This document shows positions 27,883 to 39,954 of a stretch of DNA of 64,000 nt, piece after piece (the stretch's first letter is position 1; each line of letters opens with the position of its first letter). Origin of the DNA: Spirodela intermedia. Lineage: Eukaryota; Streptophyta; Magnoliopsida; Alismatales; Araceae. The DNA is taken from assembly GCA_902729315.2 (NCBI GenBank), contig LR746274.1, positions 806,001-870,000 of the forward strand, written 5' to 3'. The notes under the pieces were generated by a model. The model was not told the origin of the DNA and made no database searches. It saw nothing but the letters and a program-made list of their open reading frames with translations. The position numbers and the translations under genes are program-made.

Positions 27883-30800
27883 ATGAAGGGAGGGACTCTC
27901 CAGATCAACTGGCATGACACCAAACCCGTCCTAACCCTAGATTTTCACCCTCCGTCTGGGCTCCTCGCCACCGGTGGCAACGACCATGACATCAAGGTCT
28001 TGTGTCCGCTCTCTGATCTGTTCATAATTTGATGTTTTTTTGGCTCACGGGGACTGTTTCCTTGTATGAACGGCTACATACTATTGTATGGTTTAGGTTT
28101 TTCGCCCATACGTGAACCGAATGCTTCTTTCTTCATGGAAAAATGTGTTTCTACTCTCATTTTTTTTATTTTTCAAATCCTACCTTCTTACAAGGTTATT
28201 CATCAAGCAGATATGACCCTTTTTTTTGTTCACTTTATCAGAGTTGGATTATAAAGCATGGGGTTTAAACTCTGAGCTGCAATGCAGTTGTTGGCACTTG
28301 ACCTTTCTTTTCCGCATATACGAAATAAACATTAAGGCCCAAGCGGCAAAAAACGCAGAAATTTGTCTCGGCATCTTAATTATACCAAGAGTAACGTTCA
28401 TTTGCTTGCTTCTTCATGTACGTTTTTTAAAAAAAAAATCTCTTGCTTGCAGCTTTGGGCTGTGATGGTCGTGAAAGAGTCGAAGAAAGGGCCAACAACG
28501 ACTTACAAAAACAGTCTTTCTTACCACAGTTCTGCTGTAAATGTGTTACGCTTTTCTCCATCTGGTGAGGAGATTTACTACATTAATTATGAATTTCTTT
28601 TGTAAACACTTAGAAAAATCATATATTTCCATTATTTGCTTGACCCATATGAAATGAAGGAGTCCTGGTCAACACACTGTGGTTTCAGATGATACAGGAT
28701 ACCATGGATTTCCTTTTTAGACTCCGCTCTTTCCTCTTTCACATGGTTTGCACCGTACTTATGATTTGGCATAGAGGACATCCTATTTCTTCTCTTTTAC
28801 ATTTAGTTTCATTGTTTGTACCTGAGAGTGACCTCGATCTCTTTCAATCTGCAGGAGAACATCTTGCTTCAGGTGCCGATGGTATGTATGTTATTTCAAT
28901 ATTTAAATGTGCTACAGCTCTTTGTTCTTTTTCTCCCTTCACTTTTAAAAAGTGTTAATGTTAACCTTAGTGATCAATAGCATTTAAATTGATCAACCAA
29001 TTGACCTTTTTCATCTGGGGTCTCTAATTAGTTTTTAAAATTTTAGGTGGTGAGTTAGTCATATGGAAACTGCATTCAGCAGACGACATTCCTTGTTGGA
29101 AAGTACTGAAAACTCTGTTGTAAGATTTCCTCCACAGTCTCTCTGGAGCTATTTGAATCTACTTTCATGCGTTAATTCTCCAGTTGTGTGGCATTATCTT
29201 ATCAGATTTCATCGAAAAGATGTTATGGATTTGCAGTGGTCCCCTGATGGTGGTTTTCTAATTTCTGGATCTATCGACAACACCTGCATCATATGGGATG
29301 CTAATAAAGGTATGCTGATGAACTCAAACTATATGTCAATTGATTATGTGGCATTTTCATAGCCTTGCCATGAAACCATGCATCAGGTTCTGTGCATCAG
29401 ATTTTGGATGGTCATCTACACTATGTGCAAGGTGTTGCATGGGACCCTTTGGGTCAGTTTGTTGCCTCACTTAGTTCTGATAGAACATGCCGCATTTATG
29501 TCAACAAGCCACAGGCGAAAGTGAAAAGTCATGAGAAACTGAATTACGTCTGCCAGCATGTTGTTTCAAAGTCTGAACCTCAAAGGCAAGATGACGCCAA
29601 GGTTTGTGCACACTACATTTTCAACTACTTCTAGAAACTTATTGCCCCATTGATAATGATCTTTTTTCTTTCCAATTTCTATCTCTCAGGCTCAGTTACC
29701 TAAGGCTTATCTGTTTCACGATGATACATTGACATCTTTCTTTCGAAGATTGGCGTGGTCACCTGATGGATCATTTTTGTTAGTGCCGGCCGGTATGATG
29801 TGGACTTATAATTTTTTTATTAAATATTTTTTTATTTATTTCATATCATGGTAATGCATCACTTGAACTTTTTTGTGTGAGGAGAAAGCATGCAAAAAAA
29901 ATTAGATTACTGTTGACTATGTTTATTTTCTAACAATTACCAACTTCTGTTCTTATCAGAAAGCATGATTTGTGCGTGATGATATACACTTACTATAGGT
30001 TGTAATAAGAAGCATTTGAATCTTCAGCTTTTTCCTTGTAAAATTTGTTTATCTTCCGAGATGGATATTGGGTAGGCATATATTGTCACAAAATTAATGT
30101 ATTTGTTCTTAGATATTTGCCTGTACATCACGAATTGTATTCCAGATTTAATTCTTATGTTACTGTTTTAAGTTTTTTTTATTTTTTTAGTTTGAAACTT
30201 ATATCAATTTTTCTGCACTCTTAAAATAGAAAATGTAAGAGAGTAGAAGTTTACAGTTTAACTATCATGCTGGTGACGGTGAATGCTGTATGTTCTTGTC
30301 TTTTTGCTTTTATTAATTTTTTTCCACTTTTTACCTTCTGGTGTTCTTAACTTCCAGGTATTTATAAACTGTCATCTAAATCAGAAGCAGTTAATACGGC
30401 ATATATATTTGCAAGGAAAGATCTTTCAAGGTGAGATATCATATTGCTTATTTTAATGAAAAAATCATATTCTGTGTGGGATGATTAGAATATTTTTTTT
30501 CATTAATAGTTTTCACTAGGCAATAACTGATGATTCTGGGAAAGCTGCTTTAATTCTTATATTTCATATATTGTAAACAATCATCTTTTCGTTCCTTCTT
30601 ATTGTTCTTGTTGTTCTAATTTGATATACCTGTGTACTGCATGCTTTTCCAGAGACTAGGGAATAATTTGACTGCATTTTTACTGGAAGCTTATCCAATC
30701 TTTCTGGAAGAATAATGAAAGCCAGCCTATAAAAAATTGATAGAAAAGACTCGCATCAGGTTGTTGAGATGTTTTCTTTTTCTTTGTATACTTCGTGGCT

Positions 30801-32040
30801 TGTTCGAATAGGATCTTTCAACTTTCTTGCATTAGTCACTGTTTTCCTTGCATCCCTGCCTTGTTAGAATAAGTGATTCAAGTCCATCGCCTTAACAATC
30901 TCCCTCCTATGGCACGAAGCATGAATGGAATGGCATTCTGGTTTCATTGTTTCTCTTAATAGCTAAATTGCTTTTTATGCACACCTGGGAAACTTTGAGC
31001 ATTATTTTCCACCATTTATGGTTATTGTTCAGTTCAGCATTTAACTGGGTGATTAAAATAATATCCTCTATTAAAGGATGAAAACAAATGGGAAAAAACT
31101 TGCAGGCCTAGTATGAAAGAACGAACAATGAAAAGAAAATTGTAGGGCTAGTATTTCATCCAAGTCGGCTTCTATACTTTGAAGTATATATCTATCTATC
31201 TATATATATATGTATATATAGTCTTTAAACTCATGATCTTGCAGGCCTTCGGTGCAACTGAGGGGAGCTAGTGGACCCGTGGTGGCAGTACGATTCTGCC
31301 CCATTATGTTTCATCTGCGGGGATCTAACACAGGTACAGGGGATACATTCTAGTTGACATCTGGCGTATGATCCAACCTTGTCGTAACGGGTACTGGGTT
31401 GACTTTCTTAATGCAAGCAGCTGGTTCCTTCAAGCTCCCATATCGAATTGTCTTTGCGGTGGCCACCTTGAGTTCCCTCTATGTCTACGACACCGAGAGC
31501 AGCACCCCAGTAGCCATCTTGGCCGGGCTTCACTACGCAGCCGTCACCGACATTGCATGGTAAACGTGCTTCCGTTGCCATTTCTCCCATGATGATCAGA
31601 TCTTAGACATGATGCCATCTGAATAGGGTTCTTGATTTTTCTAGGTCACCAGATGCCAGATATCTTGCAGCGTCATCCAGAGATGGCTTCTGCACTCTTC
31701 TAGAATTCGAGAACGAAGAACTGGGGTCGCCCATCTCTACCACAGGTACGATTATCAGCCACACTCGACGATGGCAAGAAATCCAAAGTCATTGTTCGTT
31801 CATGTCGATGAATCTTTCCATATGTTTTCATGTGTAGATGATGTCGAGCAAGCGGGTGAAGAACGCGCAGGTGTTGTGGTGGCTATGGAGATTGACAGGG
31901 CAGCAGCAGCGCCTGGTTCAGCTGATGGGGAGAAGGATTCGAAGCCCATTGAGGTGAGGCGAGAACCGGTGGTGCCGGCCAAGAGCACGGATTCGAGTAA
32001 GCCTGCCAAGAAGCGGATCACTCCCGTGGCCATTGTTTGA
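27883..32040 (+). CDS. FAS2: Chromatin assembly factor 1 p60 subunit FAS2 (WD40)
   Basis: FAS2 is the middle subunit of CAF-1, which deposits H3-H4 behind replication forks in the nucleus. Twelve exons join in frame: 27883-27996, 28453-28564, 28855-28881, 29047-29119, 29206-29309, 29387-29601, 29690-29792, 30358-30430, 31245-31333, 31421-31559, 31645-31745 and 31838-32040, giving 450 residues. The N-terminus [16 protein letters not shown] is characteristic of FAS2. Repeats of the WD40 propeller are visible as [46 protein letters not shown] and [12 protein letters not shown]. The C-terminal tail is charged and ends [10 protein letters not shown]. Exon 3 is only 27 nt. All introns are GT-AG. 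It shares a promoter with the GT47 gene and converges on the TED7-like gene, their stops being about 315 bp apart. Identification is firm. Confidence 0.96.
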
Positions 32041-32208
32041 GGAGGCATGGGAATCGCCTGGTTGGTCCTCGCTCCTTCAAAACCATGATCATATGTGATT
32101 ATTTCCGTTTTTAATACCTAACACTTGTGATCATGGCTGTTGGACTACGTTTAGGAATGTCAGCAGGCTTTTCTGCCGGACCCACTTGGTGAAAAGCCCA
32201 ACCGCTGC

Positions 32209-32210
<2 letters not shown>

Positions 32211-32246
<36 letters not shown>
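32211..32246. repeat. (GA)18 microsatellite between FAS2 and TED7-like gene
   Basis: Pure GA run in the 3' flanks of two convergent genes, in the probable FAS2 3' UTR. Confidence 0.93.
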
Positions 32247-32249
<3 letters not shown>

Positions 32250-32354
32250 GCTGCATGCATGAAGTTGGAAGTTTATTCGAAATGGATCACAGTGAATTAA
32301 ATGAGCCATGGCAGCTCTTCAGCGCGGGCATCACGAGGGTTGATGTCTTTGTTT

Positions 32355-33056
32355 TCAGCGAGGATCACAGCGGTGGGAGTCAGCGGGGTCGGGCTCGGTC
32401 TGGCTCTTCTGGTCATGGAGGAGGTCAACGCAGTGGCTCGAGGTCGGGGCGGGGGTTGACCTATCGTGCCCCCGAAGAGCCTCTGTTACCGCAGCCTGAG
32501 CGTGTGTGGACGCCTCTACGGAGAGTTCGGCCCTCTTGATCTCCTCGTTGACCCGGAGGTCCTCGTCAACGGAGACGACTACGATGTGTTCGCCGTGTGG
32601 ACCGGGAAAGATATTCTCGTGGACCCTGACATGATCCTCGACGTGGACGACGTCCGTTTCAGCCACCACCACCACTTTCTTCTTCATCTTCTTCTTCTTG
32701 GCTAAGCAGCAGAGGGCGGCGGCCATGAAGGCGAGGAGGAAGAGACCCCCCAGCGACACGAACACCACCACTATCACCGTGCTGTGGTGGTGGTGGTGAC
32801 CCGGTGGCGACAGTGGCGGCGGCGGAGAATGTGGCGGCAATGGGGGAGAATGCGGCGGCGATGGCGGGGAGTGCGGTGGCGATGGCGGGTAATGCGGCGG
32901 CGATGGCGATGGCAGAGAATGTGTCGGCGATGGCGGAGAATATGGCGGTGAGAGAGACGGGTAAGGTGGTGGTGGTGGGGAGGAGGGAGGGGGAGGGAGA
33001 GGGGGCGGCGGAGAGAAGTAGGGAAGAAGGTCGAGTTGGGGCTGGTTGGAAGACAT
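32355..33056 (-). CDS. TED7: TED7-like proline-rich single-pass membrane protein
   Basis: A single uninterrupted frame encodes 233 residues. Residues 1-86 are dominated by SPP and PPP runs. A GHHHHH stretch comes next, then one hydrophobic segment (about 93-118: VIVVVFVSLGGLFLLAF and following ALCCL), then a lysine cluster KKKKMKKK and a hydrophilic tail with ETDVVHVEDHV and PGPHGEHIVVVS. This order, and the sequence on both sides of the membrane segment, matches TRACHEARY ELEMENT DIFFERENTIATION-RELATED 6/7, plasma-membrane proteins linked to secondary wall deposition in xylem. The proline part is repeat-like, so alternative frames are also open there. The tail is longer than I expect for TED7. 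Family call is good; the function here is by homology. Confidence 0.85.
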   Translation of the reverse strand: MSSNQPQLDLLPYFSPPPPLPPPPSSPPPPPYPSLSPPYSPPSPTHSLPSPSPPHYPPSPPHSPPSPPHSPPLPPHSPPPPLSPPGHHHHHSTVIVVVFVSLGGLFLLAFMAAALCCLAKKKKMKKKVVVVAETDVVHVEDHVRVHENIFPGPHGEHIVVVSVDEDLRVNEEIKRAELSVEASTHAQAAVTEALRGHDRSTPAPTSSHCVDLLHDQKSQTEPDPADSHRCDPR

Positions 33057-33344
33057 GGCGGGCTGGTCTGAGAGAGAGAGAGAGAGAGAGAAGGAAGTGA
33101 GATAAGCTGTGGAGGAGGAGGGTGAGTTTGAAGGGGTGCAAGGAGGTGGTATTTGTAGGGAAGATGCAGGAGAGGAAGAAGAGGGTTTCTCAAGGGATGT
33201 GACTTGGCTGCCATGCTAAGCCAGGGAAGGTTTCGCTTAACGGCCTTCTTTTGCTTCGGCTTCTCCCCTCCCCTTCTCTGTGGAGAGCGAGATGTGGGCT
33301 CTGTCAGTCCCGCCGGATTGGTAACGTAGCTAATGACGAAGAAA

Positions 33345-33348
<4 letters not shown>

Positions 33349-33383
<35 letters not shown>
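33349..33383. repeat. (GA)n microsatellite upstream of TED7-like gene
   Basis: Pure GA run of 35 bp, about 290 bp upstream of the TED7-like ATG. Confidence 0.92.
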
Positions 33384-33386
<3 letters not shown>

Positions 33387-33592
33387 GCAATGACGAAGAA
33401 AGTTTTGAGTTGACTTGAATCAATTTCACTTTATATTTATGTTGCTTTCTTTATGTCTAAACTCGGTGCAACCGACGACATTTACTCGGAATCTCTGGAA
33501 GATATCTTCTGCGGTTTGACCTTTATGTTTCAAAAGTATCATCTTATTTTCTCTAGTAACTAAAATTAGTATACTATTTCACATAAGAATAC

Positions 33593-33596
<4 letters not shown>

Positions 33597-33633
<37 letters not shown>
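33597..33633. repeat. (TC)n microsatellite
   Basis: Pure TC run of 37 bp in intergenic DNA, the reverse phase of the GA run 214 bp to its left. Confidence 0.92.
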
Positions 33634-33639
<6 letters not shown>

Positions 33640-34692
33640 TCTATCTATCTTCGTACGTACACATATGTATGCGTAAGGCAAGCTGAAGAAAACTAGTTGG
33701 GTTTATTTCTCATCCAAGAAAGCAGTTTTGCACCAGGATGACAAAAAAAATGAAGTGAGCGACCTCGGAGCACCAAGACGAGCATTACGAGAGAGAGCTA
33801 TGGATGCCGTCGCCGGGCTGGGCCTCGTCCTGGCCCTTCGTGGTCTGGAATGAGGTCAACGCTGAGGAATGGCTTGGCCACCGTGGCAGGCAGGCATGGA
33901 GGTCTCACTTCCCAGTCTCCACTCCCTTGGGCTTCATCCGACTCGAAGTTCGGACGTTAAGAAATTTCCATACGCAGTAAATCACATTAATTAAAATAAT
34001 AATAATCCAGGGTTTGCCATCTTATTGCATCCCGCTATTGGCTCTCCTCAAAGTCAACTGAGGAGCCAGGATTGGGCTTCTCAAGGTTTCTCTCTCATCT
34101 ATCCACAGCTCGTGACTCTTGTCTGAATGATACGGATCGCGCCGCCAAGTTTTTTAAACACGGCTCGCGCTTCTCTGTCTCCTCTTTACTTCACGCATCA
34201 CTATCGTGCGCAGCCTTTGACTTTTTCTTCCCGCCTCCTCCCTACTCTCCATGCAAACCCTAACGAAAGCGTTGCTTCTCCGATTTCTCCAAGCTCGTTG
34301 GCCTTTTATTTCAATCGATTTTTTTTCCTTTCAGAACCCTCCAACTAATTCTCAGAGTTCTCAGCATCTTCCCTGGCTAAGCTGGTTTCTAGGGTTGTGG
34401 TCTTTATTTATGTGTGACCTAAGTAGGATATGAAGATAAAATAATGGAGATGCAAAGATTGGATGTAAATGAAGAAACCATGAAGAAGAGATGCACCATG
34501 GTTTATGTGATTTGGATAAATCCTCCAACATTCGTGGAAAGAGCTAGAGATATTTTCCTTGGTTGAAGAACAAATAGAAAGAGAACCTTACTTCCGTTGT
34601 TCAGGAACAAACACTTTCCTCCTTATTAGATGCTTATTAGATGCTTTGATCTCTTTCCTCTGCTAGATGTTGAATGTCTTCCTTTTTTAAGT

Positions 34693-34696
<4 letters not shown>

Positions 34697-34730
<34 letters not shown>
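34697..34730. repeat. (GA)17 microsatellite
   Basis: Pure GA run in intergenic DNA; a second, interrupted run follows at 34857-34888. Confidence 0.92.
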
Positions 34731-34733
<3 letters not shown>

Positions 34734-34857
34734 TGAATAAGTTTGAATCATGCCCTCTTATTATCTCACTAAGTCTAATGTCTCCCAGGTCCTTGCCACC
34801 TCTCCATGATCATACACCTTTTCTCGCACATACTTTCCCTATAAATAGAGGAAGAGG

Positions 34858-34888
<31 letters not shown>

Positions 34889-35212
34889 TGGTTGATAATC
34901 TATTTCTTATTCTAAAAAATAAGAAACAACCCAATTGGTTTGACAAATCAATAAGGCATAATCAGCCCTGAATTATAGGAGGTTTGACATGGTTTGTTTG
35001 GAAGATGTCTCAGTGCCATCTCTTAGGGTTTCTATGTACTTGAAGTGATGCAACCTATGCTTCTTTTGTCAGGTCAACACAACTTTAATCACATAAACCC
35101 TACTCCTTTAGATCAATCACTCATGAATAAACATACTAAAATATGAAGAGACATGCATCTCACTGTTCTCTAATTATTTTTCTAAAAAAAGTATGAAAAT
35201 CTGCATGAGGTG

Positions 35213-35216
<4 letters not shown>

Positions 35217-35245
<29 letters not shown>
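35217..35245. repeat. (TA)n microsatellite
   Basis: Pure TA run of 29 bp in intergenic DNA upstream of the SEP15 gene. Confidence 0.9.
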
Positions 35246-35247
<2 letters not shown>

Positions 35248-35791
35248 ATCGTAAATAATTTTTGGGCTAGATCATTAAATAGATGAAATAAATAAAGTCA
35301 AAGGATGTATCATAGTTTCATGTTATATTCCAAAAAATCTTCTGAAAATGGTAGGCGATGGAAGCCATGAGCTTACCTTGCTCTTCCTCAATTACTTGTT
35401 AATTATTCAGCTCAAAATTATATAAAAAAATGAATGAACTCATCGGATCAGCCATGAATACCGCACGTGCTTATCTCCCCATGTCTTGCGTTGACCCCAT
35501 CAAATGCCCCCCATATCCATCATCCACGTGGATGGTCAACGTACCCAACGGCTTCATCGTTTAAAATGAATTATTCGTAATTACTTGCCCAATTACATTT
35601 ACCACCTGGGAAGCTCCATTTGCTAAGATCCGGAACCGTTCCCACAAGACCGGATCTGAGTGAGTGTTTTCGGCTGCTGCAAAGGGTTTTGGTTGTTCCG
35701 CCGGTTTAACGTACCGGGCTTGATCGGTGTTTCCCCGTCCCTCCGGCCGCAGGATCGATTCAGGCGGACGGAGAGGGGGGCAAGAAGAGAG

Positions 35792-38700
35792 ATGGAGAGG
35801 GAGATGGCCGGTTTTTCCTTCGCGATGGAGAGAGTCCTCCTCTTTCTCGTTGTTTTCCTTCCCTCTGTCTTCGCGGAGCAGCTGAGCGCGAAGGAATGCG
35901 AGAGTCTAGGGTTCACTGGGCTCGCCTTATGCTCCGACTGCAACGCCTTCGCCGAGTACGTCAAGAATGATGGTGAGGGCCTGGTGTCATTTCCGAAAAT
36001 CGATATGGATTTTTTGCTTGGATCCTAGGTCAAGTTCTGCACTATAAACCGTTTTCCTCTTTGATATGATAATGCGAGAACATAGGGGATTGGGATTTTT
36101 TTTGGCATCATTTTCTTTATTCAACGAATGTGTCAAAATATGAAGAAATTCTCATGATTTTTTTCCGAGCGAGTGAGAATGTGTTTCATGGCCGGATGGT
36201 AATTGCCCTCGATTTGTGGGTGTGAATATCCCTTGGTGTTGGTTCTTTCTGATTTTTTATTTGTTAAATCCTTGCGAGATCATGGTGTTACGATTTTCGG
36301 TCAAAACATTTCTGCCACTTTTATTTTATATTTTTTTTCCTTCTCCGCATACTACATCTTTTTAGTATTTTCTTTCCTTTATTATTTTATTTTTACCATC
36401 AAATTTGGTAAATATGTATTTCCTGTCGATGTATCATCGTTACTTTGGCATTTCTTAATTATCTAGGTGACCTACTGGGTATGTACAATGAGTGTGCTCA
36501 ATAGCTTTGCCAAGTTAGGAGTATAAACTCTTATGCAGTTCTCTGAGTTATCCTGTTGTAGGTTTACAACAAGAGTGGGCGATAAAAAAGAGTCCTGGTT
36601 TTTGACATTTGCTTAATTGAAGGATGAATTGATATAAGCTAATAACTGTATCGACGGCTCAGTATGGTGAGATTTATAGCCAGGAGGAGAACAATGATTT
36701 GAGTTGATAATCCCATGACGGAGGATATTTGGGGTTAATACATCAACGATTTTTCAATGTGATTTATTTAGTTGGTGATCAATAGTTGAAAGCCTGGCTT
36801 GGCGAGGTATGAACACTTTCCAAGGAATGCGCCACCTTCTATGAAAACGGGATGAAGATAGAGAAAACTAGTCAACCGAACTCAAAAGTGTCTTCCTCCT
36901 TGATATACATTTTAGTCACTTTTCATGGTCGGAGCATTTCTTCATCTTTAATTCAAAATTATTCAGCTTTTTTCGTGATCTGCCTAAACCTATGCCTGGG
37001 TCTTTGGGAAATTATGAGTTCCTGGGTCATGTCTGTGCGATGATTCTTAAGCCTTTAGTTTGCATGATTTTGAACCTTGAGCAAGCTTTGGGTACTTGCC
37101 ACGTGACTTTCCTGTACATGATCGGATCCCCAAGTCAGCATGGTCGTTCTTGACCGTCCTTTCTCTTAGTCTTTTGATGAAAGTCATATGAATTCCTTGG
37201 CTCTCTGCTCAGGATTTTGGGTGTTGCAAATGTCGCGTGATTTGATCTTTGTGAATAATTTGCCTCTGATATTACTTGAGAGGCTCTGAGTTCTGATGTA
37301 TTATACTTGCAGAGCTGATAGCAGATTGTCGCAAGTGTTGCACAGAGGACTCTGATGATTCCATGAGCAAGGTATGCTCCTGAGAGATTTGGAAACTTCC
37401 TCTCGTGTAAAAGCGCCAAGCATTGGTTAATTGATTGGATCCATAGAACTTCGATTATCACAGGGCCAACAAATCTTTCACAAAGTTCACTGTCATCCAT
37501 TGAAACTAACTCCTGAAAAATCCAGCTTGACTAAGATGACTTTGACTATTTTTTGTGCCTACAACTTAAGTAATTCTTGTGTCCTGCATTTTATTGTGCT
37601 GCAAATATTTGGGGGGCAAGAATCTCTCTTCCGTGTTGACTCAGTTTTATGGATTAGGATGAAGAAACTGAGACAGCTCATGCAATTAATCAGAGGCGTC
37701 GTTTGGTTTGCAGATGAGAGTTTATGGTCTCTAGTCAAACCTTTAGATGATCATGTGAGATTAAGACCGTTGTAAATCTACCCCTCTCAAGCAGGAAATA
37801 TGCTAAAATGCTTTCCGACATAAGGCCCTTGGAAGCAAAATTGATGTTGAAGATGTAGTAAAACGTGTCTATCATGATGATTTATATCATGATGGTGTGC
37901 GAGAAAGTGATGACGCCAGACATTAGCTTTAGTTAATAGTGATTCTATGTTTGTGAATCAAAGTGGTAAAATAATGTCTACTGTGAGATTTTTTGGATAA
38001 CATATGGCATATCTACCATTTTTCTTTTTTGGGCTTAGAATGTGCATCATTTAAACCCTAGTATACCTTCCTATCGAGTGAAATAAACCATTTAAACCAG
38101 TTTTATTGAGGTTTATCCAGGTTTTAAAGAACTGGACGATTCAATGTGTTTTTGTTAGTCACTGAAAAATCATGGCATTTAAAAGCAGGCTTCATCCGAG
38201 ATCCAAACAAACAACCTGGAGCAATTCAAGCAGTGCATCATGCATTTATTTTTTTGCATGCTCTTCCCCAGTAATAAAATAAATAGTACTATTTCAGCTA
38301 AACCTGCTCCAAATTCAGGCCCCAATGGTGCAATGTTTCGTTGAATCCTAATAACGAAGAATAATGACTTGAATCCCTTCTCTGGAACATTATTATCCGC
38401 ATGAATTTTCCCATGCCCGGTGGGTTTGTGGCATTAGTGATTGAATAGATACCGTTGGAGGCCATCACCCCTGAGACCAACTTTGACTTTGGAAATTTTT
38501 CTAGCTGGATTTGATATAATTCGAGCTCTCTTCAGGATTTCGACCTCTTAGACGTTTCTTCCCCGGGTGAGTATCTTGGCAGGTTGTTTTCTCGGGTGCA
38601 GTTCTAGAAGTGTGCATGAGGAAGCTGTCCAACTATCCTGAACTGTTGACTTTTATCGAGGAAGAGAAAGATGAATTCCCCAACGTTAAAGTCCAGTATG

Positions 38701-39477
38701 TCTACTCATCACCCCCGAAGCTCGTGATGCTCGACGATGATGGCAATCGCAAAGAAACAATCAGGTCAGCCAATCCAGCTTCCTGCCAAATTTTAATCAT
38801 ATATTCATTTTTTCTATCTCATTGTTGCACCATTAAACTTGTCAAAAATTGCTCCTTTCTTTCGTGCCATAAATCCTCACGGCTTGATGTCTATGGTAAT
38901 AATGTGCCCTCCTCCCCATATGGGCTTGGAAACCTGCTCTCTCTCTCTCTTGCTCTCTCTAACACTGACATATATTCCGCTGCCCATGGAGATTCTGGAC
39001 AGACAGCTGAGCTCCTTTCATGGAAGTCTGCCGAATTTTGATCATATATTCATCTTTTCTATCTCATTGTTGCACCATTACTTTGTTAAAAATTGCTCCT
39101 TTCTTTCATGCCATAAATGCTCATAGCTTGTTGTCTATGGTAAAAATGTGCCCTCCTCCCCATATGGGCTCGAAGCCTGCTCTCTCTCTCTCTCTCTCTA
39201 GTTCTCTCTGACATATATTCCGCTGCCCATGGAGATTCTGGACAGGCAGCTGAGCTCATTTCACAGAAGTTCTTCGGCAGTCTGAAAAATAATCCGATTC
39301 CCCTGCCAGGATTCGTCTGAATAATAACAATATTAGTAATAATGATAATAATAATAATACATCATCTGCTTATGGAATTATCTCGTCCTTTTCCTATACA
39401 GGGTTGACAACTGGAAGCGGGAGCACATCCGGCAGTTCCTCAGAGAGAAAGTCAAGGCTGGTCGGCGGGCAGACTGA
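35792..39477 (+). CDS. SEP15: SEP15 / selenoprotein F homologue (non-selenocysteine plant form)
   Basis: Selenoprotein F is an ER-lumen thioredoxin-fold protein that binds UDP-glucose:glycoprotein glucosyltransferase during glycoprotein folding quality control. Four exons join in frame: 35792-35972, 37313-37371, 38583-38764 and 39402-39477, giving 165 residues. The first 33 or so residues form a signal peptide (core VLLFLVVFLPSVFA). A cysteine-rich segment follows (ECESLGF, LCSDC, DCRKCC). The thioredoxin-like part begins SGAVLEVCMRKL and includes VKVQYVYSSPPKLVMLDDDG. At the position of selenocysteine in animals the plant reads Met-Arg after Cys; no in-frame TGA is needed. It is the family's usual plant length. 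Intron 3 contains a 246-bp tandem duplication. The gene is tail to tail with the bHLH gene, the stops being 147 bp apart. Confidence 0.93.
38782..39269. repeat. 246-bp tandem duplication in SEP15 intron 3
   Basis: Copy 1 (38782-39027) and copy 2 (39028-39269) start CTGCCAAATTTT and CTGCCGAATTTT and stay about 90 percent alike by eye, through TGTGCCCTCCTCCCCATATG and a CT-rich run to GCAGCTGAGCTC. The acceptor at 39401 lies outside the duplication. Confidence 0.92.
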
Positions 39478-39624
39478 TTACTCGTCGTCGACCTTAATCG
39501 TTGACCGTATCCATTCGATAATGGCCTTGGGAGCCTTTGACTCTGCATCTCTTGAAATCCACTTGCTATCTCTGCGTCTCGGATATCAGATTAGAATGTG
39601 TTTAGTCGGGTGGTGTGGGCGGCG

Positions 39625-39914
39625 CTAGGCGGCGCCAGGTGGGGCCCAGATGTCGGCGCCGTTGCTGCGGGCGATGGCGAGGGTGCGCGCCACCGGCACC
39701 AGGCACAGACCGCGGCTCCTCAGGCTGTGGCCCTCCTGTTGTTGCTGCTGCCCTCAGACACAGGTGGACGAAAGGAAAATGCCTTAGTTTTTTTTCTTGC
39801 TCAGTACCTCTCTCTCTCTCGCTAATATCGTATTCTCTCACCTGGGCCTCGCCCGCGGGAGCTTTGCTCAGGAGATATGGCTTGCTCAGAACCTGCAGAG
39901 GAGTAGAAGTCGCC

Positions 39915-39954
<40 letters not shown>

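Larger units (their letters stand above)
33057..35791. other. Intergenic: TED7-like promoter and SEP15 promoter
   Basis: No gene is supported. The TED7-like leader and promoter begin at 33057, and the SEP15 leader ends at 35791. The stretch is rich in microsatellites: (GA) at 33349-33383, (TC) at 33597-33633, (GA) at 34697-34730 and 34857-34888, (TA) at 35217-35245. A palindromic G-box CCACGTGG occurs at 35525-35532, about 265 bp before the SEP15 ATG. A stretch at 33818-33870 weakly resembles 32395-32445 but is not convincing. Confidence 0.55.

Noticed and set aside
32659-33214. Alternative minus-strand frames rich in Ser/Pro/His over the TED7-like gene.
   Set aside because: They are frame-shifted readings of the proline-repeat region; only the frame 32355-33056 carries the conserved membrane segment and tail.
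33818-33870. Weak similarity to 32395-32445 (shared GAGGTCAACGC), suggesting a broken copy of the TED7-like 3' end.
   Set aside because: Only about 50 bp with gaps, and no further collinear match on either side; chance cannot be excluded.
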